Positions 16,755 to 25,476 of a stretch of DNA of 64,000 nt are shown piece by piece. Within the stretch, counting starts at the first letter, position 1, and each line of letters starts with the position of its first letter. Position numbers and translations under genes: made by a program. The notes beneath the pieces were generated by a model, which saw only the letters and a program-made list of their open reading frames with translations, was not told the DNA's origin and did not search any database. Source of the DNA: Maricaulis alexandrii (GTDB taxonomy: Bacteria > Pseudomonadota > Alphaproteobacteria > Caulobacterales > Maricaulaceae); assembly GCF_005871165.1 (NCBI RefSeq), contig NZ_SWKP01000003.1, forward strand, positions 248,001 through 312,000, given 5' to 3'.

Positions 16755-17936
16755 ATGTCCATGCATGATTCAAACAAGGATGAAGCTGAAAAGTCGCAAG
16801 TCGCGCCAGCGTTTGATGAGCCTCTCTATGTCAACCGGCCTGTCGCGGTCAACAAGCCGGGCTTCCTGTCCCGGTTCGACAAGATATGGGACGCGCACTG
16901 GTTCACCAATGATGGACCGATGGTCCAGGAATTGGAGCAGGCGCTCGCCGACTATCTTGGCGTGAAGCATTGCGTGCTGGCCAGTAATGGCACGGCAGCC
17001 ATGGGGTTGTTGATTGATGCGCTGGAGCTGGGCGGTGAGGTCATCCTGCCAGCCTTCACCTTTGTCTCGACGGCGCACTTGCTGACCCTGCGGAAAGTGA
17101 TGCCGGTTTTCGCCGATATCTGCCCGAACGGACATGATCTGTCAGTCGAGCATTGCCGTGCGTTGATCACCGATCGGACGTCGGCGATTATCGCCACCCA
17201 TATCTGGGGGCGGCCAGCCCAAATCCAGGACCTGCAAGCCCTTTGTGACAAGGCCGGCATTCCATTGATCTTTGATGCCGCACACGCATTTGGCGCCCGT
17301 TCCGGTGGGCAAATGCTGGGACGTTTTGGTCGCGCCGAAGTATTCAGCTTTCACGCGACAAAACTCTTCCACACCTTCGAGGGCGGGGCCGTCACAACGC
17401 CGGACGATTCCTTGGCGGACCGGTTGAGGAAGTTCAGGAATTTCGGATTCACCGAATACGACCAGGTCGATTGCATCGGCACCAATGCCAAAATGTCCGA
17501 AGTGCATGCCGCCATGGGCTTGGCCAATCTTGAAACGATCGACGAAATTCTGGCGCAGACCAAAAATGTCTATGACGCCTATGATGACGGGTTGCGGTCC
17601 ATCAAGGGACTGGAGCTGGTCGGGCCCAGAGCCAAGGCCGAGACCAACCACTACTACATTCCGGTTCTGGTCGATGAGGCCAAGTTCGGCATGACACGCG
17701 ATGAGCTGGTCGCCCGTCTGCACGAACAGAATGTTCTGGTCAGGCGGTATTTCTATCCCGGCACGCATCAATTGGCCCCCTACAAGACGGGCGAGGGACA
17801 CGAGCACCGCTTGCCGGCGACCGACCAGGTCAGCAGCCGGATTGTGGTCTTTCCCGGTGGTGCCAGCCTGACGGTTCCGGATGTCTCGCGCCTGTGTGAG
17901 TTGCTGGAGCGCATGCAGTCACACAATGCGCCATAA
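16755..17936 (+). CDS. DegT/DnrJ/EryC1/StrS family PLP aminotransferase
   Basis: Sugar aminotransferase of the DegT fold, ~393 residues. Visible: the PLP-phosphate region ASNGTAAM, FTFVSTAH, the PLP-pyridine Asp in IPLIFDAAHAFGA (near 174) and the Schiff-base Lys in SFHATKLFHTFEGG (Lys near 203). These enzymes aminate keto-sugars linked to a nucleotide. Start candidates are GTG 16737, ATG 16755 and ATG 16761; none has a strong ribosome site. The following methyltransferase and GNAT-like genes suggest a modified amino sugar for a surface polysaccharide or glycosylated protein. Confidence 0.88.
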   Translation: MSMHDSNKDEAEKSQVAPAFDEPLYVNRPVAVNKPGFLSRFDKIWDAHWFTNDGPMVQELEQALADYLGVKHCVLASNGTAAMGLLIDALELGGEVILPAFTFVSTAHLLTLRKVMPVFADICPNGHDLSVEHCRALITDRTSAIIATHIWGRPAQIQDLQALCDKAGIPLIFDAAHAFGARSGGQMLGRFGRAEVFSFHATKLFHTFEGGAVTTPDDSLADRLRKFRNFGFTEYDQVDCIGTNAKMSEVHAAMGLANLETIDEILAQTKNVYDAYDDGLRSIKGLELVGPRAKAETNHYYIPVLVDEAKFGMTRDELVARLHEQNVLVRRYFYPGTHQLAPYKTGEGHEHRLPATDQVSSRIVVFPGGASLTVPDVSRLCELLERMQSHNAP

Positions 17937-17987
17937 AGCGCGCCACGTGCCCAGTTAGTTAACCCCCGTTTGGAGTATTGGTCTGCA

Positions 17988-18683
17988 ATGGATTGGAACA
18001 CGCAGTATCGGGACCGAATCCGGAAAAGCGGGGGCGGGGACTACCTGTCCCAAGTCGGACACACGGAACAGGGCCGGCCGATTTCGAACGAACAGTTCAT
18101 TGAGCTTTTCAATCAGATCACCGACCTGCTGACCCTTGCACCGGGCGATACACTCCTGGACCTGTGTTGCGGCAATGGAGTGTTCACGCAGAAGCTGGCG
18201 AAGCGGTGCCAGACGGCAGTCGGTGCCGACTTGTCCGAAGACCTGATCAACATCGCCCAAACAGATCACGCGGCGCCCAATCTGACCTATTATGCGTGCG
18301 ATGCCCGTCATATCGACACGCTGCCACTCCCGGCCGAGCCAAAATTCAGCAAAGTGCTCATGTACGCCGCGCTTCAGCACTTCGGTAGGAATGACCTGAG
18401 GGGGCTGTTGCAGTCGTTATGGCCGGTCACTGAGACTGGAACGGTTTTCCTGTTCGGCTTCATTCCCGACGCGGATCTTGCACATCAATTCTACGACACG
18501 CCCGAGCGCCGCGCCGAACGGCAACGCCGGATCGAGGAGGGGACTGATCCGATCGGTGAATGGTGGAAACGCGACACGGTCAAACAGTGCGCCGAGGAGG
18601 CTGGCCTGACGTGCACGTTTGCCGAGGTTCCGCCCGGTCATCACGCTGCCCGCTATCGGTTTCATGCCATCATGCAACGGTAA
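17988..18683 (+). CDS. Class I SAM-dependent methyltransferase
   Basis: 231 residues with the SAM-binding motif I LLDLCCGNGVFTQKLA (near residue 50), an acidic motif II (VGADLSEDLI) and motif post-III region VLMYAALQHFG, the UbiE/Methyltransf_25 pattern. ATG 17988 is preceded by TTGGAG 13 nt upstream; TTG 17970 is an alternative. It starts 51 bp after the aminotransferase and just before a GNAT/FemAB-like gene. The likely substrate is a sugar or peptide moiety of the same pathway. Confidence 0.85.
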   Translation: MDWNTQYRDRIRKSGGGDYLSQVGHTEQGRPISNEQFIELFNQITDLLTLAPGDTLLDLCCGNGVFTQKLAKRCQTAVGADLSEDLINIAQTDHAAPNLTYYACDARHIDTLPLPAEPKFSKVLMYAALQHFGRNDLRGLLQSLWPVTETGTVFLFGFIPDADLAHQFYDTPERRAERQRRIEEGTDPIGEWWKRDTVKQCAEEAGLTCTFAEVPPGHHAARYRFHAIMQR

Positions 18684-18700
18684 GGGAAAACAGGCCCGGA

Positions 18701-19597
18701 ATGACCGAAGGTGTCGAAAAAAACCCATATTGTACAAAGAAGTACGTCGAACTTGCGGCCCGCGGGCTCAGGGTGGCCGCGCTTGAAACCGCCCGAATGA
18801 CGGTCTGCGTACGCCCAACCCCGGTGGGGGAGGCGTGCGATGCGGCGGGGGCCTATCCGCTGGCCAGTCCTCAAGGCGCGTTTCGGATTTCGGAGCTCCG
18901 CAAGGAATTGCGCGATCTTGGACTGGTAACGCTGACCTGGGTCCAGGACCCGTTCGAAGACTTGCCTGAAACAGCGGATGAGCTCGACCTGAACATCGCT
19001 TACAAAACGCACTTTATCGTCGATCGCGAGATGGGCCCGGTGGACTATCCCGGTCTTCATCAACGCAACATCAAGCGCGCGCTCAAACTGTGCGAGGTTC
19101 GCGAAATTGACCTGCTGGACCATCTGGATCCGTGGAGTCGGCTCTATGAGAATCTCATAGCGCGGCATTCTCTGGGCGGCACACATGCCTTCGACCCGGA
19201 CTATTTTCGCGGGCTGGCCAAGATCAAAGGCGTTCGGACACTGGGTGCGTTTCGGGATGGGGAGCTCGTATCAGGGCATATTTGGGTTTGCGCGAGCGAC
19301 CGCGTTTACAGCCATCTCGCAGCGTCATCTGCGGAAGGTTACAGGACCGGCGCAGCCTTTGGTGTGAATGCCACGGCCCTGGACATCTTTGACGCGTACC
19401 GTTTCGTCAGCTTCGGCGGTGTGCCGGATGGCGAAGCGGGCGACGGGCTGCGTCGCTTCAAATCGGGTTTCACCAATAGTTCGAAGATGGTGCGACTGTG
19501 CGGAGTCGTCGGAGATCAAAAGCTCTACCAGGCACTCAATACACAAGCCGGGGTCCGGTCCGATGAGGCCGGCTATTTTCCGCCTTATCGGGTTTGA
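18701..19597 (+). CDS. GNAT/FemAB-like acyltransferase (tentative)
   Basis: 298 residues starting 17 bp after the methyltransferase. The C-terminal half, GAFRDGELVSGHIWVCASDRVYSHLAAS...AAFGVNATALDIF, follows the pattern of FemAB/GNAT-like acyl or aminoacyl transferases found in polysaccharide loci, ending FKSGFTN. The N-terminal half (VQDPFEDLPETADE...THFIVDREMG) also resembles that family. Function would be to put an acyl or aminoacyl group on an amino sugar, matching the aminotransferase upstream. The frame is open 141 bp further upstream, but that is methyltransferase sequence. Confidence 0.6.
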   Translation: MTEGVEKNPYCTKKYVELAARGLRVAALETARMTVCVRPTPVGEACDAAGAYPLASPQGAFRISELRKELRDLGLVTLTWVQDPFEDLPETADELDLNIAYKTHFIVDREMGPVDYPGLHQRNIKRALKLCEVREIDLLDHLDPWSRLYENLIARHSLGGTHAFDPDYFRGLAKIKGVRTLGAFRDGELVSGHIWVCASDRVYSHLAASSAEGYRTGAAFGVNATALDIFDAYRFVSFGGVPDGEAGDGLRRFKSGFTNSSKMVRLCGVVGDQKLYQALNTQAGVRSDEAGYFPPYRV

Positions 19598-19700
19598 AGG
19601 GGCTGGCTGACAGGATCCTGATGCAGCCTTGGTCGTTCGATATCAAGATTGCGCATAATGAATATTATGAGAAATTATGCACGGACCGGAACGTGCGGCA

Positions 19701-20552
19701 TCAGGATGAAAGACGGATGCGTCCCTCACATTGCTCGATCTGCATGCCATCAAAGCCAGCTCGGACATGGTCCGGCAGAGATTGCGACACGCGCTCATGG
19801 TCCAAGGTGATGTGCATATTCGTCAGAACACCCAGGGCGACATCGTTCCGGTCAATCTCGGCCAGGGTTTCCGGCAAACAGAAATGGGTCGGATGCGGTT
19901 CTTCGCGCAGCGCGTCCACGATCCAGCACTTCACGCCTTGCAGCAGCGGCCGAGATGTCTCGGGCAACTCATTGATGTCCGGCGAGTAAGCCAGATCACC
20001 GATCCGGAAGCCGAGGGAATTGATGCGGCCGTGGCGTTGCGCAATGGGAATGATGTCGAACGCACCGCCAGGCCCGGTCAAGCGAAGCCGCTCACCGCTG
20101 GCCGGCATGGGCCGTTTATCGAGGATGGGCGGATAGCCCGAGCCCGGCGGCGACTCGAACGTGTATCCGAAGCGTTGTGACAGCGTCCGCTCGGTGGCGG
20201 CGTCCAGCCAGACCGGGATGCGTTCGCGCTGCAGGTAGGCAAAGGCTCGAAGGTCATCAATACCATGGGTCTGATCGGCATGATCGTGCGTGAACAGGAC
20301 GCCATCCAGTCGCGGAACGCCCGCTGAGAGCATCTGTTCACGGAAATCCGGGGATGTATCGATGACGATCCGCGTCACGGCCTGGCCGTCATTCAGCGCT
20401 TCCCGGGATGCGGCCGCTTCAATCAGGATGGAACAGCGCCGACGGCGGTTCTTCGCATTGGAGGGATCGCAATCGCCCCAATCGCCATTAGCCCGCGGGA
20501 CACCACCCGAAGAGCCGGTTCCCAACAGGGTTATGCGGATGATCCGACTCAT
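19701..20552 (-). CDS. MBL-fold metallo-hydrolase, PhnP-like
   Basis: 283 residues of the metallo-beta-lactamase fold. LGTGSSGGVPR at residues 10-20 and the metal motif THDHADQTHG (H89, D/H 90-91, D93, H96) are the PhnP/phosphoribosyl cyclic phosphodiesterase type; SPDINELPE provides a later metal Asp. It ends the minus-strand run holB-tatD-MBL that is common in alphaproteobacteria and overlaps tatD by 4 bp. The true substrate is not shown by the sequence. No phn genes are nearby, so phosphonate metabolism is not implied. Confidence 0.86.
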   Translation of the reverse strand: MSRIIRITLLGTGSSGGVPRANGDWGDCDPSNAKNRRRRCSILIEAAASREALNDGQAVTRIVIDTSPDFREQMLSAGVPRLDGVLFTHDHADQTHGIDDLRAFAYLQRERIPVWLDAATERTLSQRFGYTFESPPGSGYPPILDKRPMPASGERLRLTGPGGAFDIIPIAQRHGRINSLGFRIGDLAYSPDINELPETSRPLLQGVKCWIVDALREEPHPTHFCLPETLAEIDRNDVALGVLTNMHITLDHERVSQSLPDHVRAGFDGMQIEQCEGRIRLSS

Positions 20553-21334
20553 GCCGGACGGGACACGCGATCAAAGAGCTTGAAGAAATTGTCCGTGGTG
20601 CGCTGGGCGCACTCCTCCAGGGTCCAGTTCTTCACGCTCGCAAGGCCCTGGGCGACATCCGGCAGGAAGGCCGGCTCGCAGCGGCGACCACGGTGCGGGA
20701 CCGGCGCGAGGTACGGGCAGTCCGTTTCGACGATTACCTTGTCGTCCGGGACTTCGTTTTCAAACACGTCCCGAACTTCATTGGCTTTTTTGAAAGTGAT
20801 GATGCCAGACGCAGCAAAATAGGCTCCGAGCTTGGCGCCGCGGCGCGCCAGTTCGGTCCCGCCCGTATAGCAGTGCAGAAGCGGGCGGAAGGCCCCCTTC
20901 CCCATTTCCTCTTCCAGCAGATCCGCCATCTCTGTATCCGCGTCCCGTGTATGCAGGATCAGCGGCAAATCGGTACGCCGCGCCGCCTCGATATGGGTTT
21001 TCAGGCTCTGAAACTGGTCTTCGCGCGGGGAATATCCGTAGTGGAAGTCGAGTCCGGTCTCGCCAATGCCGACGACTTTGGGATGCTGGGCGATTTCCAC
21101 CAATTCCTCGACCGGAATATCCGGCCTGTCCTTGGCATGATGCGGGTGCGCCCCGATCGTGCAGTAGATGTCGTCATGCGCTTCGGCGATCGCTGAAACG
21201 GCAGGAAAATCCGTCAGCTGGCAGCAGATCGTGATCATCCGCTTCACGCCGGCATCCCGGGCGCGCTGGATGACGGCGTCCAGATCCTCGGCGAACTGCT
21301 CGCCGTGCAAATTGACATGACTGTCGACAAACAT
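20549..21334 (-). CDS. tatD: TatD-family metal-dependent hydrolase
   Basis: 261 residues, TIM-barrel amidohydrolase/DNase family. Conserved pieces are IGAHPHHA, GIGETGLDFHY, LPLILHTRDAD, LLHCYTGG and VETDCPYLAP. The usual N-terminal metal motif DSHCHLD reads DSHVNLH, so the second metal-ligand His is replaced by Asn; I believe this occurs in related alphaproteobacteria too. It lies 3 bp after holB and overlaps the MBL gene. Expected role is DNA repair or RNA/DNA quality control as a 3'-5' exonuclease. Confidence 0.92.
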   Translation of the reverse strand: MFVDSHVNLHGEQFAEDLDAVIQRARDAGVKRMITICCQLTDFPAVSAIAEAHDDIYCTIGAHPHHAKDRPDIPVEELVEIAQHPKVVGIGETGLDFHYGYSPREDQFQSLKTHIEAARRTDLPLILHTRDADTEMADLLEEEMGKGAFRPLLHCYTGGTELARRGAKLGAYFAASGIITFKKANEVRDVFENEVPDDKVIVETDCPYLAPVPHRGRRCEPAFLPDVAQGLASVKNWTLEECAQRTTDNFFKLFDRVSRPA

Positions 21335-21337
21335 GGG

Positions 21338-22381
21338 TCAGGCGGTTTCCTTGCGGGCGGCGCCCCGGGCCAGTCCCAGAGCTGACAGGGCCGTCTGCTT
21401 CGGGTCGAGATAGAGCGCGTCGGCATCGCGTACAAGCGCAGCCAGGTCACGCCAGGCCTTGAGCCAGGTCGTGACATCCTCGCCTTGGGCTGCGCGCTGC
21501 TTGGCCTGATCGCGCAACCCCTGGGCCAGCGCTTCATAGAAGAGGCCACGCAGGGCCTCTCCACCCTTCCCGCTAATCCGGTCGGCCAGGCTGCGCATTT
21601 CCGGTTCCGCGAGGGCGCTTCCCTTGTTGAGCGCCGCCGTGACATCACGGGCCAGGCCAACCCCGCCGGACGTGTTCAGGGCCAGGGCGCGACCGGGCGC
21701 TCCATGAGCCAGACGGGATGCGGCCTTGGCATCAGCGGCGTCGACGCTCTGGGTGCGCGACAGCCAGTCAGCCGTCTGCTCGATCGAAGGGGCCCGCAAA
21801 TCCAGCCGGCGGCAACGCGACCGTATGGTCGCGGGCAAGCGCCCGGGCGTATGGGTCACCAGGAACAAGACACCGCGCTGTGGCGGTTCTTCCAGCGTCT
21901 TGAGAATGGCATTGGCGGCATTCGTGTTCATGTCGTCGGCACTGTCGACGATACAGACCCGCCAGCCACCCTTGGCGCCGGAGCTTTTCTCGAAGAAATG
22001 CGGAGCTTTGCGGGCTTCCTCAACGGTGATTTCGGCCCGCCAGCGCTTGCGCTTGTCGTCCCAGGGCGGCCGCAGCAGCAGGAGATCCGGATTCGACTGG
22101 GCCTCCAGCAGTTTGCAGACCGGGTCCTGGGGGGAACTGCCCAGCGGGCCATGATCCTCCATCGGAGCGGCGCCGAGGATCCGGCGGGCCGCCCGCCAGG
22201 CGAGACTGGCCTTGCCGACCCCGCGCGGCCCGGTGATCATCCAGGCGTGATGGAGGCGGCCACTCTGCCAGGCTCGCGCAAAACTGGCTTCGGCGTTTTC
22301 ATGGCCGAACAGGTCATAGCGTTCCCGCGGCGGCAAACAGCCGGGCTGAACATCCGAACCGATGTCCGGATCCTGACTCAT
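21338..22381 (-). CDS. holB: DNA polymerase III subunit delta prime
   Basis: 347-residue clamp-loader subunit. The AAA+ N-terminal part contains GPRGVGKASLAW (P-loop near 51-57) and the sensor/SRC region TIRSRCRRLDLR; NTNAANAILKTLEEPP is the delta-prime/gamma signature that follows the Walker B strand. The C-terminal half is the helical collar domain. It overlaps tmk by 4 bp (ATGA) and precedes tatD by 3 bp, the normal bacterial tmk-holB-tatD order, so co-expression is expected. Confidence 0.95.
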   Translation of the reverse strand: MSQDPDIGSDVQPGCLPPRERYDLFGHENAEASFARAWQSGRLHHAWMITGPRGVGKASLAWRAARRILGAAPMEDHGPLGSSPQDPVCKLLEAQSNPDLLLLRPPWDDKRKRWRAEITVEEARKAPHFFEKSSGAKGGWRVCIVDSADDMNTNAANAILKTLEEPPQRGVLFLVTHTPGRLPATIRSRCRRLDLRAPSIEQTADWLSRTQSVDAADAKAASRLAHGAPGRALALNTSGGVGLARDVTAALNKGSALAEPEMRSLADRISGKGGEALRGLFYEALAQGLRDQAKQRAAQGEDVTTWLKAWRDLAALVRDADALYLDPKQTALSALGLARGAARKETA

Positions 22382-23010
22382 GCGGGCGCGCCCAGCCGGG
22401 TTTCAATGGCCGCAATCGCCTTTTCTGCCACCAGGTCCGGAGCGTCCAACGCATCGAGGACCTGACAACGGTCAGGGTCTTCTGCCGCTATGTCGAGAAA
22501 GGCCTGGCGCAGCCGGTCATGGAAGCTCGTGTCGAAGCGTTCAAACCGTGTGGCATCCTCGCCGCGCGCAACGGTGCGGGCGAGCCCGACCTTGGGGTCG
22601 AGGTCGAGGATCAGGGTCAGGTCGGGATAGAAGCCGCCCAGGGCCGCCGCGTGGATCTTCTGGATACGGTCCGCCGACACGCCGCCGGCCACGCCCTGAT
22701 AGGCGCGTGTGGAATCGGAAAACCGGTCTGAGATCACCCAGGCGCCGCGCGCCAGCGCCGGTTCGATCAGGCGCTCCACATGATCGACACGCGCCGCGTA
22801 CATCAGCAGCGCCTCGGTTACGGGCGACCAGCGGTCGGTGGATCCGTTGAGGAGGATGTCGCGCAGGACCTCGGCACCTGGCGTGCCGCCCGGTTCCCGC
22901 GTCACCACCACATCAATCCCCTGCCCGGACAGCCAGTCCTTCAGGGTCTTGATCAGGGTGGTCTTGCCGGCGCCCTCGCCGCCTTCAAGAGTCAGAAATC
23001 GTCCGCGCAT
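22378..23010 (-). CDS. tmk: Thymidylate kinase
   Basis: 210 residues. Phosphorylates dTMP to dTDP with ATP in the cytosol, supplying dTTP. Visible are the P-loop LEGGEGAGKTTL (near 8-19), the substrate motif TREPGGTPGAE, the DRF motif in ISDRFSDSTRAYQG and the LID region LARTVARGEDATRFE. Full length for the family. It begins 7 bp downstream of the DD-carboxypeptidase gene and runs into holB. Confidence 0.96.
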   Translation of the reverse strand: MRGRFLTLEGGEGAGKTTLIKTLKDWLSGQGIDVVVTREPGGTPGAEVLRDILLNGSTDRWSPVTEALLMYAARVDHVERLIEPALARGAWVISDRFSDSTRAYQGVAGGVSADRIQKIHAAALGGFYPDLTLILDLDPKVGLARTVARGEDATRFERFDTSFHDRLRQAFLDIAAEDPDRCQVLDALDAPDLVAEKAIAAIETRLGAPA

Positions 23011-23017
23011 GGTGAGC

Positions 23018-24163
23018 TCAGCCCCGGATCATGTGGGCGAGTGCGGCGCCGATCCGGCCCATGAGCCCCTTGCGAGCCACATCCTCGGCCGCGACCAGCG
23101 GGTATTCCTGCGTTTCATAGCCAGGGGCCTCGACGCGCAGTGTTCCCACCACATCGCCCGCCGAGATCGGGGCGACGAGCGGACCATCATAATTGACGCT
23201 GACCACCAAGTCGCGCCGGGCCCGACGATGCAGGCCGGCGGACACATCTGCATCAACCTGCAGTGCCACACTGTCCGCTTCGCCCATGAAGACCGGGGCG
23301 TTGTGGTCCACGTGGTCACCGGCGTCGAAGAGGTCATAAACGCTGTAATCGCTGAGGGCGGCGCGCATCATGCGTTCGGCTTCATTGGCCCGGTCCGCAT
23401 TGGAGTCCATGCCATTGAAAACGATGATCCGGCGCTCACCATCCCGTTCGGCGGACCCGACCAGGCCATAGCCGCTGTCTTCCGTGTGGCCGGTCTTCAG
23501 GCCATCGGCGCCCGAAAAAACGCCGAGCAGCGGGTTCCGGTTGTACTGGCGGATGCCGTTATAGGTGAATTCGCGCTCCGCCCAGATGCCGTAGAAGTCG
23601 GGGTGATCGCGGATCAGGATGCGGGCGAGTTCGGCCAAGTCGCGGGCACTGATCATCTGGCCCGGATCCGGCCAGCCGGTGGCATTGGCAAAACTCGCAC
23701 TGGTCAGGCCCAACTCATGAGCCCGGTCCGTCATCATGTCGGCAAAGGCGCTCTCACTGCCGCCAATGGCCTCGGCCAGCACGATGCAGGCATCATTGCC
23801 GGACTGGATGATCACCCCGCGCAGAAGGTCCTCGACGCGGGCCCGGCTGTTCACCTCCAGGAACATGGTGGATGAGCCGGAGGCTGCCCCGCCCGTGCGC
23901 CAGGCATACTCAGACACCGGAAGTTCGTCATCGAGGGAAAGCGACCCGGACTCAATGGCTTCAAGAACCATCAGCACGGTCATCATTTTCGACATGGAGG
24001 CCGGCGGCATGGCGACATCGCCATCTTGGCTGAACAGGACCTCGCCGGTTTCATAGTCCATGATCACGGCATGACTGGCATCGGTCTGGTAGCCGTCCTG
24101 TGCCAGGGCCGGTGCCACCACCAGGGTGGAAATCAGGGCGAGTGTCCCGAAAAGCTTGCGCAC
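23018..24163 (-). CDS. dacC: D-alanyl-D-alanine carboxypeptidase (PBP5 type)
   Basis: Periplasmic penicillin-binding protein, 381 residues, trimming the terminal D-Ala from peptidoglycan stem peptides. Signal peptide LISTLVVAPALAQ, then catalytic motifs SMSK (S56-K59), SGN (121-123) and KTG (223-225), and a C-terminal beta domain ending in an amphipathic helix (GLMGRIGAALAHMIRG) that likely anchors it to the membrane. The start codon is GTG (24161-24163) with GGAGGAG upstream. It lies between rlpA and tmk, fitting a cell-wall/division context. Confidence 0.94.
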   Translation of the reverse strand: MRKLFGTLALISTLVVAPALAQDGYQTDASHAVIMDYETGEVLFSQDGDVAMPPASMSKMMTVLMVLEAIESGSLSLDDELPVSEYAWRTGGAASGSSTMFLEVNSRARVEDLLRGVIIQSGNDACIVLAEAIGGSESAFADMMTDRAHELGLTSASFANATGWPDPGQMISARDLAELARILIRDHPDFYGIWAEREFTYNGIRQYNRNPLLGVFSGADGLKTGHTEDSGYGLVGSAERDGERRIIVFNGMDSNADRANEAERMMRAALSDYSVYDLFDAGDHVDHNAPVFMGEADSVALQVDADVSAGLHRRARRDLVVSVNYDGPLVAPISAGDVVGTLRVEAPGYETQEYPLVAAEDVARKGLMGRIGAALAHMIRG

Positions 24164-24262
24164 GGTTTGGCTCCTCCGCCGGAATCGAGTGGGTCAGGTT
24201 CGATGAGAGGAGCATAGAAGCGCGGCAAGAGCATGGCGTCCAGCGCAGCGCGTATCCGAAAA

Positions 24263-25198
24263 TCAGTGGAGGTCGATCACCCGGGCGTCATAAACACCCC
24301 AATCAGCCAAACTGGCCCGTGCCGCATGGGCACCGCCCTCATCCGGCCAGCGACCGAAATAGACACGGTACACTGTGTTGCCGGCGGCTTGCCCCGGTTC
24401 AATCCAGACCTGGCCCGCCTCCTCCACGCGACTGGCGAAACGCTGGGCATTGTCGGCATCGCTGAAGGCGCCGATCTGAAGGGTGAAGCGCTCTGTCGCC
24501 GTGGGAATCCAAGCCGCGCTTTGCGGGGCGGGTTCGGCAGTGCGGGCGGCCATTTCAGTGACCGGTTCCGGTGCGGCAGGCGGCGTTTCCGCGTCCGAGG
24601 CCGGATACCAGGTTCGCGGCGGCGGTGCGTCACCCGGCAGGGCCGGACCCAGATAACGAACGCGCACGCGCGCGAGACCGCGGCCGATATAGTCCAGCTC
24701 GGTGGCAGCAGCCCGGCTGAGGTCGATGATGCGGTCGTCCACGAATGGCCCGCGATCATTGATGCGCACGATCACGCTGCGGCCGTTTTCCAGATTGGTC
24801 ACTTCCGCGATCGAGGGAATGGGCAGGGTCGTATGCGCCGCCGTCATCAGATTCTGGTCGAAGACTTCGCCGTTAGCCGTGGCGCGGCCATGGAAATTCG
24901 GTCCGTACCAGGACCCGATACCGACCCGGTCATAACTGTCCTCGCGGACAGGATAGTAAGTCCGCCCCGCCACGGAATAGGGATTGCCAACCTTCTGGTG
25001 GGCGCTGGAGCGGGCGATGAGGGCCGTCGCATCCACACGCGCGCCGGGGGCCGAGGCCGATACGGGCGTTGCCCCCGTTTCATAAACGACGGCCCCGTGA
25101 TTCGAAGTCGGTGTCGTGAAGCGCCGCTCCGGTGAGGACGCACAAGAAACCACCAGCAAGGCGAGCGGGATAAGGGAAATGAATCGAATTCCGGTCAC
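24263..25198 (-). CDS. rlpA: Septal ring lytic transglycosylase RlpA (lipoprotein, SPOR domain)
   Basis: 311 residues. Lipobox VVSC with Cys 19, a double-psi beta-barrel at ~92-180 (GIGSWYGPNFHGRATANGE, RINDRGPF, DLSRAAA), a Pro/Ala-rich linker and a C-terminal SPOR domain at ~232-311 (RFTLQIGAFSDADNAQRFAS). SPOR binds denuded septal glycan; RlpA-type enzymes cleave it. The start is GTG, since no ATG gives a complete signal. A 99-bp gap separates it from dacC. Confidence 0.93.
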   Translation of the reverse strand: MTGIRFISLIPLALLVVSCASSPERRFTTPTSNHGAVVYETGATPVSASAPGARVDATALIARSSAHQKVGNPYSVAGRTYYPVREDSYDRVGIGSWYGPNFHGRATANGEVFDQNLMTAAHTTLPIPSIAEVTNLENGRSVIVRINDRGPFVDDRIIDLSRAAATELDYIGRGLARVRVRYLGPALPGDAPPPRTWYPASDAETPPAAPEPVTEMAARTAEPAPQSAAWIPTATERFTLQIGAFSDADNAQRFASRVEEAGQVWIEPGQAAGNTVYRVYFGRWPDEGGAHAARASLADWGVYDARVIDLH

Positions 25199-25476
25199 GT
25201 GATGTCCGCATATGCTAACCTGTCACTCCCTTTCCTTAGCCCGGATTGGTGAAAGGTGCGTAACCATGTTGTGGTCCAGCGTACCCGAAAATCGTGCTGC
25301 AGCTGCGAGCAAGACTGCCCGCGACTGATGCAACACGCGGATGGCATCCGTCGCTCGTCGCAAATCCGTCTCATTTCATCTCGGATCGAGCGAACATCAT
25401 TTCGGGATCATTAGAGTTTTGAAACCTTGCCGTCAGGTTTTTGGGAATCCGGCGGGTCAACCTTGGAGGGGACAAT
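25199..25476. other. Intergenic region between divergent rlpA and TonB receptor
   Basis: 278 bp without a convincing gene. It should hold the promoters of both rlpA (minus) and the TonB-dependent receptor (plus). A weak 6-bp stem AAACCT-N7-AGGTTT at 25422-25440 followed by TTTT lies 35 bp before the receptor start. It could be an attenuator but is too weak to call. A strong ribosome site TTGGAGGGG lies at 25462-25470. No riboswitch consensus is evident. Confidence 0.5.

Noticed and set aside
15666-19597. Glycan cluster as a horizontally acquired island
   Set aside because: No integrase, tRNA junction or direct repeats at the edges; I could not measure a clear composition shift by eye.
19653-19680. 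AT-rich inverted repeat GCATAAT...ATTATGC between convergent genes
   Set aside because: Seven-base arms with a 14-nt loop and no T-run; could be chance in an AT-rich 28-nt patch.
25422-25444. Attenuator upstream of the TonB receptor
   Set aside because: Stem of only 6 bp with an AT-rich end; no leader peptide or riboswitch element around it.
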